Shown: positions 1 through 5,313 of the stretch, in pieces
Layout: each line of letters begins with the position of its first letter
How positions within the stretch are numbered: the stretch's first letter is position 1
NCBI GenBank assembly: GCA_009924765.1
Contig: RFQW01000085.1
Location: 1 to 6,976 of the forward strand
Reading direction: 5' to 3'
Source: Planctomycetota bacterium
Lineage (GTDB): Bacteria > Planctomycetota > Phycisphaerae > Phycisphaerales > SM1A02
DNA: 6,976 bases
Position numbers and translations under genes: made by a program
Notes under the pieces: generated by a model
Told to the model about the DNA's origin: nothing
The model's database searches: none
Seen by the model: the letters and a program-made list of their open reading frames with translations, nothing else

Positions 1-23
1 CACCCGCCAGCACGCCAAGCGAC

Positions 24-884
24 ATGCCGCGCACGGTGTCGGGGCCGGTGATCGCCATCGCCGTCATCATCGCCGCTGCCATCTCGGGTGGTGCCGCGTG
101 GTGGCTGCAGGGTTCGCGCGTGGAGGCCAAGGAGCAGGAGCGCGCCGCCGCGGCAGCCGAACTGAACGCGCTCGCGGCGCGCGTGCAGTCGGCCGAAACC
201 ACCGCCGCCGACGCCACGCAGCGCGTGAAGAAGGCCGAGGCCGAGGTGCAGGCCGCCAAGGCGCAGGCCGCCGACAGCGTGACCCAGCTCGACACCGCGC
301 GTCGTGACGCCGCCAGCGTGCGCACCGAGCGTGACGAGGCGCGCGCTTCCATCACCGCCATGCGCGCCGACATGGATCGCATGAAGGCGAACGATCTCGA
401 CCCCGGCGCCTTGCCCGTGGTGGAGCTGACCAAGGTGATCGCCGGCAACAAGGACATCCGCAGTTCGCTCGATGTGCAGGTGGCGGGCGCGGCGTTGGCG
501 AGCATGGAGAAGGCCGCCGTGGAGAAGACGCTGCAGAAGGCCATGACGGCCGCGGGCATCAATCCCGCGGCGCAGAGCCCCTTCAAGATGGCGGTGTTCG
601 TGTCAGTGGGCAAGGAGCAGCCGCGTCGCTCGCTGGGCGTGATGGTGCTTCTGCTTCGAAGCATGAAGGTGCCCGGCGAGAACGGTCAGCGCGAAGTGGC
701 GGTGTGGGGCCAGCAGCGCACCAGTTCGTGCAGCGATGCCGAAGCGGCCGCGCAGTTGCAGGGTCTGCTGGAAGAGCTCTCGAACGAACTGGCCATGGCG
801 GGTGGCCTGCGTGCGAACGGCGCGGGCGCCACGCCGCCGGCAACGCCGCCCTCTCCGCCCTCCACGCCGAATGCAACGCCCTGA
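24..884 (+). CDS. Membrane-anchored coiled-coil protein, function unknown
   Basis: I do not recognise a family for this 286-residue protein. Residues 1-7 are a short N-terminus with one Arg; residues 8-28 form a hydrophobic Ala/Ile/Val-rich helix ending in Trp-Trp, best read as a single membrane anchor or uncleaved signal anchor with the rest in the periplasm. Residues 32-120 are Ala/Glu/Lys/Arg/Gln-rich without helix breakers, typical of a long coiled coil. Residues 125-260 look like a small alpha/beta domain with a strand-like stretch near 188-212. The last 18 residues are Pro/Thr/Ser-rich and probably disordered. No clear Shine-Dalgarno sequence precedes ATG 24, and the frame is open up to the window edge (codons from position 3 have no stop), so the true start may lie upstream. 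The stop overlaps the start of the MFS gene, suggesting one operon. The coding call is firm; a role as an envelope scaffold or transporter accessory is only a guess. Confidence 0.8.
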   Translation: MPRTVSGPVIAIAVIIAAAISGGAAWWLQGSRVEAKEQERAAAAAELNALAARVQSAETTAADATQRVKKAEAEVQAAKAQAADSVTQLDTARRDAASVRTERDEARASITAMRADMDRMKANDLDPGALPVVELTKVIAGNKDIRSSLDVQVAGAALASMEKAAVEKTLQKAMTAAGINPAAQSPFKMAVFVSVGKEQPRRSLGVMVLLLRSMKVPGENGQREVAVWGQQRTSSCSDAEAAAQLQGLLEELSNELAMAGGLRANGAGATPPATPPSPPSTPNATP

Positions 885-2208
885 CGCTTCGCCATCCCGC
901 GCGTCGGTCACGCTGGCGGTGGTGGTGGCCGCGCTCGGCTACTTCGTGGACATCTTCGACCTGCTGCTGTTCGCGCTGCTTCGAAAGAAGAGCCTGAGCG
1001 ATGTGCTGGGCGCGCAGCTTGCAAAGACACCCACCGAGCAGCATGACGCGCTGCTGAAGGACTGGGGCATCTGGCTGGACAACACGCTGCAGATGACCGG
1101 TCTGATGGTGGGCGGCATCCTGTGGGGCGTGCTGGGTGACCGACTCGGTCGGCTCACGGTGCTGTTCGGCAGCATCCTCACCTATTCGATCGCGAACCTG
1201 CTGAATGCCTGCGTGGCCGATGTGGATGCGGCAGGGGCGCTTGGTTTTCTGCACGCGATCGGGCTGGGCACGGCCATTCGCCAGTACGAGGTGCTGCGGT
1301 TCCTGGCCGGCATCGGCCTGGCGGGCGAACTTGGCGCTGGCATCACGCTGGTGGCTGAACTCACCAGCCGCGAAAGGCGCGGCATCGCCACCACCATCGT
1401 GGCCAGCGTGGGCATTCTGGGTGCGGTGGTCGCGTACTTCGTGACGCAGCTCATGTCGTGGCGAGCGGCGTTCGCCGTGGGCGGCGGGCTGGGCCTTGCG
1501 TTGCTCGCGCTTCGCGTGGGCGTGGTGGAGAGCGGCATGTGGAACCATATCCGCGCGCACGGCCATCGCGGTGCCATCTGGATGCTGGTGTGGCCGCGGC
1601 GCCGGCTGGTGCGCTATCTGTGCGTGGTGCTGATCGCCGTGCCCATCTGGTTCGCGGTGGGCACGCTGGTGAAGTACGGCGACGTGATCGGCATCAGTCT
1701 TGGCTTGCCGGCAGCCGAGAAGCCAGACCCTGGTCGCGCCGTGATGTGGTGCTATGTGGGACTCGCGATCGGCGACCTTGCAAGCGGCCTGCTCAGCCAG
1801 TGGCTGAAGAGTCGGCGCGGTTCGGTGCTCGCCTTCCATCTGATCACCGTTGCGGCGATGGCGTTCTACTTCGTGTTCGGCGCGCGATCGCAGACCTGGT
1901 TCTATGTGGCGTGCTGGTGCCTGGGGCTTGGCTGCGGCTACTGGGCGGTGTTCGCCACCGCGGCGGCCGAGCAGTTCGGCACCAATGTGCGCGCCACCGC
2001 CGCCACCACCGCACCCAATCTGGTGCGATGGAGCGCCGCGGCCACGGCCGGCCTGTGGGTGGGCCTGGAGCGCCAGTTGGGCCAGAGTGATGGTGCGCCG
2101 TGGAAGGCCGCCGCCATCACCGGCGCGATCGTGATGGCCGTGGCCATGACGGCGCTGCTTGGCCTGCGCGAGACCTACGGCGTGGATCTGGATTACGAAG
2201 AGGTGTGA
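871..2208 (+). CDS. MFS family transporter
   Basis: This 445-residue protein is an inner-membrane secondary transporter of the major facilitator superfamily, by fold usually 12 helices driven by an ion gradient. Hydrophobic segments lie near residues 13-37, 75-90, 95-113, 139-163, 172-192, 196-216, 247-267, 290-309, 318-336, 342-364, 380-397 and 412-431, with a basic central loop at 220-246. The loop between helices 2 and 3 holds the MFS motif A as GVLGDRLGR (86-94). Helix 4 has the Arg-containing RFLAGIGLAGELG stretch (143-155). Helix 1 has two acidic residues (Asp27, Asp30), candidates for ion or substrate coupling. The second-half copy of motif A (near 301-316) lacks the acidic residue but keeps a basic end. 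Overall it resembles the sugar/metabolite-proton symporter branch, but the substrate cannot be told. ATG 871 is preferred because an in-frame ATG at 736 would add 45 Arg/Pro-rich residues that only shadow gene 1. No Shine-Dalgarno precedes 871, and the 14-base overlap with gene 1 suggests translational coupling. Confidence 0.88.
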   Translation: MQRPDASPSRASVTLAVVVAALGYFVDIFDLLLFALLRKKSLSDVLGAQLAKTPTEQHDALLKDWGIWLDNTLQMTGLMVGGILWGVLGDRLGRLTVLFGSILTYSIANLLNACVADVDAAGALGFLHAIGLGTAIRQYEVLRFLAGIGLAGELGAGITLVAELTSRERRGIATTIVASVGILGAVVAYFVTQLMSWRAAFAVGGGLGLALLALRVGVVESGMWNHIRAHGHRGAIWMLVWPRRRLVRYLCVVLIAVPIWFAVGTLVKYGDVIGISLGLPAAEKPDPGRAVMWCYVGLAIGDLASGLLSQWLKSRRGSVLAFHLITVAAMAFYFVFGARSQTWFYVACWCLGLGCGYWAVFATAAAEQFGTNVRATAATTAPNLVRWSAAATAGLWVGLERQLGQSDGAPWKAAAITGAIVMAVAMTALLGLRETYGVDLDYEEV

Positions 2209-2308
2209 GGCGGCGTTTCAGGCGCGTCGGAGGCTGCGTGAAACCGTGCCAAACCGCATGCCGCAGGGCGAAACATCGATGAATTTGCCCATCCCACGCA
2301 ACTTTTTC

Positions 2309-2336
2309 TTGCCTGCGGCGGATATCGGGCTACGTT
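2309..2336 (+). promoter_or_regulatory. Candidate sigma70-type promoter
   Basis: TTGCCT at 2309-2314 matches the -35 consensus at 4 of 6 positions. TACGTT at 2331-2336, after a 16-base spacer, matches the -10 consensus at 3 of 6. It would start a transcript near 2343 with a leader of about 65 bases. The match is weak and planctomycete promoters are poorly defined, so this is only a candidate. Confidence 0.25.
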
Positions 2337-2340
2337 AAGC

Positions 2341-2355
2341 GCCTGCCGTACAGGC
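2341..2355. repeat. Small perfect inverted repeat in the leader
   Basis: GCCTG (2341-2345) and CAGGC (2351-2355) flank a 5-base loop. It sits just downstream of the candidate -10 element, where a regulator-binding site or a short 5' leader hairpin could act. Five-bp stems arise often by chance in GC-rich DNA, so function is unproven. Confidence 0.25.
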
Positions 2356-2379
2356 ACATGGTCGTCGGCGTCGGGGGCC

Positions 2380-2412
2380 ATGAGGGGATTTCGAAAAGGG
2401 GACATTAGATGA
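2380..2412 (+). CDS. Possible 10-codon leader mini-ORF (ATGA overlap)
   Basis: An ATG at 2380 opens a 10-codon frame (MRGFRKGDIR) that ends with TGA at 2410-2412. That stop overlaps the ATG of the secreted-protein gene (2409-2411) as ATGA, the classic arrangement for translational coupling. A G-run at 2373-2377 lies only two bases before this ATG, too close for a good ribosome binding site. The mini-ORF spans the purine-rich site that serves the main gene. It may be a coupling leader peptide or simple chance. Confidence 0.2.
   Translation: MRGFRKGDIR
2397..2402 (+). promoter_or_regulatory. Ribosome binding site of the secreted-protein gene
   Basis: AGGGGA at 2397-2402 lies 6 bases before ATG 2409, good Shine-Dalgarno spacing. 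An in-frame TAG at 2406-2408 directly abuts the ATG, so the gene cannot start further upstream in this frame. Together these fix the start. Confidence 0.75.
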
Positions 2413-4280
2413 AAATCCGGTTCTTCGCGGTGGTCGCATGCTGTGGCATGCTTGGTGGTGGCGCCTTTGCTGCGGGTGGCACGCCCGGCGGTATCAGCGA
2501 CATTTCGTCGATCCAGACCTCGAAGAAGTTGCCCAAGGGTGGCCTGCAGGATCGCCAAATTGGCGCCGCGACGGATCAGACCCCATCAACCAAGGGCACG
2601 CAGCTCCCCACATTGCTGTGCGACTTCATTGGATTCCAGCAGAGTGAATCGGTGAACAACGCCTACGCCGGCGGATCGGGTTCGGCGGGCACGGTGCGAT
2701 CGAACATCGGCATTTCCTACAGCGGCGCCACGGTGCTGAACACCTGGAACGGCACGGGCGCTCCCAGCGCGGGCGTTCTGTACAACGGCACCAACGGCAT
2801 CATCACGCTGTCCGACACCACCAACGGATCGGGCTGGCGCCAGATCGATCTGTATGCGTGCAACAGCGTCACGCTTACGGTGCAGACCTTCAGTGCCACC
2901 AACGCCAGCGGCACGGCGCTGCAAACCTTCACCATTCCGGCGAACATTGCGGCCGCGCCGTTCTCCACCTGGACTGCGCGCCAGTTCACGTTTGCGCAGA
3001 TGGCCAAGTCCGTGCGCATCAGCGGTACCACCGACAAGTGGGGCGTGGACAACATCGCCCTCACCGGTGGCTGCCCCGCGCCAACGTCATCGTCGGATGA
3101 CTGCAACGGCAACGGCCTGAGCGACGCGTGCGAGATCGCCATGGGTCTGGTGGCCGATTGCAACGCGAACGGCAAGCCGGATTCGTGTGATTTGGTTGGC
3201 GAGCAGGGCCCGAACCTACTTACAAATGGAAGTTTGGAGGGATACTCGAACTCATGTGGCGGCTTTGTCACCCTTGGGTCGGGCAGTCGCTCAATTCCGG
3301 GTTGGACAGTGTCAGCCCCGAACAACATCGATTGGTGTGCAGACCGTGACGGAACATGCTGCGCTGCCAGCGACGGAATTGCGTTCGTTGATCTCAATGG
3401 CTCCCCGAGCCAGTCGATGGGTAGTGCGTTGACGCAGTCGGTGTCAACGGAGATTGGCAAGTCGTATCGGCTTTCAGCCATCGTCGTAATCAATCCGTTC
3501 TCACACAGCGTTGGGTTCGCTGGCGATTTCCAGTTACGTGCGGGGTCCGTCTCTCGGCGGTTCACTTTGACTGCCCCGCCAGAGCCATGGTGTGCTTATT
3601 GGCAGAAGGTTGAACTAGATTTGGTTGCGGCCAGTGGTACGACTGAGGTTGAGGTTCGATCACTCATTCCGAATACGGCCGGTGGCGTGTTCGTCGATGA
3701 TGTTCGTCTGCGGGCGCTCGGGGCCTCACCTACTGCCGACTGCAACGCCAACGGCATCCCTGACAGCTGCGAGATCGCCAACGGCAGCGCCGCGGACTGC
3801 AACCACAACGGCATTCCCGATGCCTGCGACATTGCGGGTGGCATGGCTGACTGCAACGGCAACGGCCAGTTGGATTCGTGCGAGCTGGCAAATGGCACCG
3901 CCATCGACCAGAACGGCAACGGCATTCCGGACTCCTGCGACCCCATGCCCTCGCTCACGCTCACGGCCAACGCCGCAGCGTGCAACGCGGTGGGCAGTAC
4001 GGTGCAGGTGGATGCGCGCCTGAGCGGTGTGCTGAACCTGGTGGTGGCGGGCCAGCTGGTGCTTGACTGGAATCCCAGCAAGCTGCAGCTGCTGTCCGCT
4101 GGCGCAGGTGATGCGCCGTACAACAACCTGTACACCGTGAACCAGTCGGCTGGTCAGGCGGTGATCCTGGTTTCGGCGGCGCCGGGTGGCAGTGGCACCA
4201 CGGCCGCTTCGGTGATCGTGTCGCGTCTGCAGTTCCAGGTGCTCGGCGGCAGGTCACCTTTGGCACCTACGCGGGTCTGA
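2409..4280 (+). CDS. Secreted modular cohesin/dockerin-like protein, 5' part of a frameshifted gene (whole gene 2409-5194)
   Basis: As the bases stand this reads as 623 residues, but it is the front of one gene of about 928 residues. Residues 1-21 are a Sec signal peptide (basic MKIR, hydrophobic core, Ala-Phe-Ala before the likely cut at 21/22). Residues 71-222 form a beta-rich domain ending in a WGVDNIAL motif, like lectin-type domains of exported planctomycete and PEP-CTERM proteins. Two Asp-Cys-Asn-x-Asn-Gly repeats follow (230-264), then a DUF642/choice-of-anchor-C-like domain (269-437) and four more repeats (444-511). A cohesin-like beta-sandwich starts at about 516 (Val-Gly-Ser-Thr-Val-Gln-Val, then a Leu-Asp-Trp-Asn-Pro-Ser strand and turn). 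The frame leaves this domain abruptly after Gly614; the last nine residues before TGA 4278-4280 are out-of-frame noise. The product is probably extracellular or cell-surface, binding carbohydrate or protein. No anchor or sorting signal is seen. The ligand is unknown. Confidence 0.85.
   Translation: MKIRFFAVVACCGMLGGGAFAAGGTPGGISDISSIQTSKKLPKGGLQDRQIGAATDQTPSTKGTQLPTLLCDFIGFQQSESVNNAYAGGSGSAGTVRSNIGISYSGATVLNTWNGTGAPSAGVLYNGTNGIITLSDTTNGSGWRQIDLYACNSVTLTVQTFSATNASGTALQTFTIPANIAAAPFSTWTARQFTFAQMAKSVRISGTTDKWGVDNIALTGGCPAPTSSSDDCNGNGLSDACEIAMGLVADCNANGKPDSCDLVGEQGPNLLTNGSLEGYSNSCGGFVTLGSGSRSIPGWTVSAPNNIDWCADRDGTCCAASDGIAFVDLNGSPSQSMGSALTQSVSTEIGKSYRLSAIVVINPFSHSVGFAGDFQLRAGSVSRRFTLTAPPEPWCAYWQKVELDLVAASGTTEVEVRSLIPNTAGGVFVDDVRLRALGASPTADCNANGIPDSCEIANGSAADCNHNGIPDACDIAGGMADCNGNGQLDSCELANGTAIDQNGNGIPDSCDPMPSLTLTANAAACNAVGSTVQVDARLSGVLNLVVAGQLVLDWNPSKLQLLSAGAGDAPYNNLYTVNQSAGQAVILVSAAPGGSGTTAASVIVSRLQFQVLGGRSPLAPTRV
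3099..3200 (+). repeat. Asp-Cys-Asn-x-Asn-Gly repeats, first block (2 copies)
   Basis: Two tandem units start at residues 231 and 250 (DCNGNGLSDACEIA and DCNANGKPDSCDLVG), about 19 residues apart. The spaced Asp/Asn side chains resemble calcium-binding loops of thrombospondin type 3 repeats, and each unit has two Cys that could form disulfides. They act as linkers in many secreted planctomycete proteins. A 20-base stretch of the first unit (3098-3117) recurs exactly at 3848-3867 in the second block, showing a shared origin. Confidence 0.8.
3213..3719 (+). other. DUF642/choice-of-anchor-C-like domain cassette, AT-richer
   Basis: Residues 269-437 of the secreted protein read as one jelly-roll domain: NLLTNGSLEG at its start, Ile-Pro-Gly-Trp-Thr-Val, a Gly-Ile-Ala-Phe-Val-Asp-Leu-Asn-Gly strand, and a Val-Phe-Val-Asp-Asp-Val-Arg strand at its end. 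This order is typical of DUF642 and choice-of-anchor-C domains, carbohydrate-binding-like modules of exported proteins. By hand count, 3181-3720 is about 56% G+C, against about 62-68% in nearby lines of the same gene, and it uses codons such as TTA, GGA, ACT and CCT that are rare around it. It is lodged between two blocks of the same repeat. Confidence 0.7.
3738..3941 (+). repeat. Asp-Cys-Asn-x-Asn-Gly repeats, second block (4 copies)
   Basis: Four units start at residues 444, 463, 481 and 500, spaced 18-19 residues apart, each with the pattern Asp-(Cys/Gln)-Asn-x-Asn-Gly-x-x-Asp-(Ser/Ala)-Cys-(Glu/Asp). The last unit has Gln in place of the first Cys. They link the DUF642-like domain to the cohesin-like module and are likely calcium-binding and extended. 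Confidence 0.85.
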
Positions 4281-4345
4281 GCACCACCTTCACCAACGGT
4301 CAGGGGTCATCGCTCAATCCGTCGCTAATCGGCTCCACCGGCTTC
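3954..4345 (+). other. Cohesin-like module (interrupted by the frameshift)
   Basis: From residue 516 to about 646 of the repaired protein. Cohesin-like features: a Val-Gly-x-x-Val-x-Val-x-x-x-Leu opening, a hydrophobic strand followed by Leu-Asp-Trp-Asn-Pro-Ser-Lys-Leu, then Val-Ile-Leu-Val-Ser-Ala-Ala, and a closing Leu-Gln-Phe-Gln-Val-Leu-Gly-Gly. After repair it continues with Gln-Val-Thr-Phe-Gly-Thr-Tyr. Cohesins bind dockerins in cellulosomes; outside clostridia related modules occur in other adhesive proteins. The call rests on pattern only, without an alignment. Confidence 0.6.
4245..4256 (+). other. Frameshift site (-1) within the secreted-protein gene
   Basis: In the first frame the codons run CTC GGC GGC AGG TCA and end at TGA 4278-4280. 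Reading from C4250 instead gives CAG GTC ACC TTT, and the frame then stays open to 5194 and completes the cohesin-like strand pattern. One missing C at the GGCGGC/AGG junction explains both. There is no A- or T-run slippery heptamer here, and the 3' frame has no ribosome binding site of its own, so deletion or sequencing/assembly error is favoured over programmed frameshifting. Confidence 0.85.
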
Positions 4346-5194
4346 GTGGTGGATGACGGCGCGCCGGTGATCTCGGATGTGCCTGCGAACCAGTACGCGC
4401 AGGCTCAGGCGGGCGAGGGCGGCTTCGCAATCCTGTCGATCGGCACGCCCACGGTCACCGATGCGTGCGCTCCTGGCCTGACCGCCACGGGCACCCGCTC
4501 GGATGGTCGCGCGCTGAACGCGGCATGGCCCAGCGGCACCACCACGGTCACGTGGAGCGCCACGGATCCGTGCGGCAACGTGTCGCTGGCCTACACCACG
4601 GTCACCGTGAACCCCACCAACACCATGGACTTCCAGGTGGCGTGGTCGGGCACGGGCTTCAGCGGCAGCATGAGCCGCAGCCTGTCGCTGACCATGTTCG
4701 GTGGCCTTGGCACGCAGACGCGCACGGCAACGGCCAATGCCAGCAACGGCAACGCGGCCTTCTCGGTGACGGATCTGCCGGTGGACACCTACACCTGCGC
4801 CACCATCGAGGATTCGGCCCGCTCGCTGCGTCGCCGGGTGTCGGTGAGTGACGCCGGCGTGAACTGGAGCGCCACGGGTGCGCTGGTTTCGGGCGACATC
4901 ATCAACGACGAAGTGATCGACGTACTCGACTGGGGTGCCTACGTGGTGCGCAACGCCAATGCCGATCTGAACGGCGACGGCGTGATCAACACCACCGACG
5001 GCAACCTGATCCTGGCCAACTTCGGCCTTCGTGGCGACTCGGTGTGCGGTGGCTCGTTCACCGACCCGCCGGCACCGCGCACGGAGGTCTCGGTGTCCGA
5101 TCTGGTCGCCATGGGCCTGCCTGAACTCGCCGGCGCCGACCTGAACGGCGACGGCTGGGTGGACGGCCGCGACATGGACATGTTCCAGAACTGA
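4346..5194 (+). CDS. Secreted modular protein, 3' part after the frameshift (HYR and dockerin-like modules)
   Basis: This frame is open from 4250. The GTG at 4346 is only the first start-like codon; there is no ribosome binding site and it lies inside a beta-strand, so it should be joined to the 5' part. In repaired numbering, residues 649-736 form an HYR (hyalin repeat) module: Ala-Pro-Val-Ile-Ser-Asp-Val-Pro, Val-Thr-Asp-Ala-Cys, Pro-Ser-Gly-Thr-Thr-Thr-Val-Thr-Trp, Ala-Thr-Asp-Pro-Cys-Gly-Asn. Residues 737-828 are an unclassified beta-rich stretch with Leu-Arg-Arg-Arg near its end. Residues 829-873 are a dockerin-like pair: a variant loop (Asp-Ile-Ile-Asn-Asp-Glu-Val-Ile-Asp) followed by a canonical one (Asp-Leu-Asn-Gly-Asp-Gly-Val-Ile-Asn). 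A third Asp-Leu-Asn-Gly-Asp-Gly loop at 911-922 closes the protein six residues before the stop. Calcium binding and protein-protein docking are expected from the family; the partner is unknown. Confidence 0.8.
   Translation: MVDDGAPVISDVPANQYAQAQAGEGGFAILSIGTPTVTDACAPGLTATGTRSDGRALNAAWPSGTTTVTWSATDPCGNVSLAYTTVTVNPTNTMDFQVAWSGTGFSGSMSRSLSLTMFGGLGTQTRTATANASNGNAAFSVTDLPVDTYTCATIEDSARSLRRRVSVSDAGVNWSATGALVSGDIINDEVIDVLDWGAYVVRNANADLNGDGVINTTDGNLILANFGLRGDSVCGGSFTDPPAPRTEVSVSDLVAMGLPELAGADLNGDGWVDGRDMDMFQN
4892..5179 (+). other. Dockerin-like region with three EF-hand-type loops
   Basis: The first loop (Asp830 region) is degenerate, the second (from Asp853) is canonical, and they are 23 residues apart as in tandem dockerin repeats. 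A Pro-rich linker then leads to a third canonical loop (Asp911 to Asp922). Asp/Asn at positions 1, 3, 5 and 12 of the loops support calcium binding. Confidence 0.7.
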
Positions 5195-5218
5195 CACCAC
5201 ACGGATTCCCCCTCAACC

Positions 5219-5258
5219 GAACGACCCCGTGCCTCAAGCACGGGGTCGTTCACTTTTT
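5219..5258 (+). terminator. Intrinsic terminator of the secreted-protein gene
   Basis: A perfect 14-bp stem (5219-5232 with 5238-5251) closes a CTCAA loop and is followed, two bases later, by five T residues (5254-5258). It begins 24 bases after the TGA at 5192-5194. Read on the opposite strand the hairpin is followed by a purine-rich stretch with no U-run, so it should mainly stop rightward transcription, though the hairpin could still protect the 3' end of the convergent pgi transcript. Confidence 0.9.
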
Positions 5259-5313
5259 CGGCTGATGGATGGGTGCTGCGCCGCTCAGCGCGTGCCGCAT
5301 GCCGCGGCCGCGC

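Larger units (their letters stand above)
2209..2408 (+). other. Intergenic leader region before the secreted-protein gene
   Basis: These 200 bases contain no gene of ordinary size. They hold a weak 7-bp hairpin (2266-2272 with 2284-2290, one G-U pair), followed only about 13 bases later by a five-T run, so at best a poor terminator for the transporter gene. They also hold a candidate promoter, a 5-bp perfect inverted repeat at 2341-2355, a 10-codon mini-ORF at 2380-2412 and the ribosome binding site of the next gene. The region is visibly more AT-rich around 2270-2310 than its flanks, as expected for a promoter region. Confidence 0.6.

Noticed and set aside
736..870. Longer start for the MFS transporter at ATG 736
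   Set aside because: The added 45 residues are Arg/Pro-rich and lie wholly within gene 1 in another frame; the transporter's first helix begins soon after ATG 871.
583..1839. Long antisense open frame (418 codons) across gene 1 and the transporter gene
   Set aside because: It is a His/Arg/Ala/Gln-rich translation opposite two convincing genes, as GC-rich codon structure often produces, and shows no domain.
2215..2244. Terminator after the transporter gene (GTTTCA/TGAAAC)
   Set aside because: The stem is only 6 bp around an 18-base loop and no T-run follows.
2430..2441. Lipoprotein signal (Val-Val-Ala-Cys, Cys11) in the secreted protein
   Set aside because: Cys11 would leave a hydrophobic stretch of only about six residues; the longer core ending in Ala-Phe-Ala fits an ordinary signal peptidase I site better.
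2717..3565. Antisense open frame (282 codons) across the secreted-protein gene
   Set aside because: It is opposite a gene with signal peptide and recognisable repeats; its sequence is low in pattern and mirrors the sense codons.
3098..3941. CRISPR-like repetition
   Set aside because: The repeats are in-frame coding units of 18-19 codons that diverge at synonymous sites, with no unique spacers.
4245..4256. Programmed -1 ribosomal frameshifting
   Set aside because: No classic slippery heptamer (X XXY YYZ) is present; the site is CTC GGC GGC AGG. A missing base is the simpler reading.
4325..5200. Antisense open frame (291 codons) opposite the HYR and dockerin-like part
   Set aside because: The translation is rich in His, Arg, Ala and Gly with no domain, while the sense frame carries clear calcium loops.
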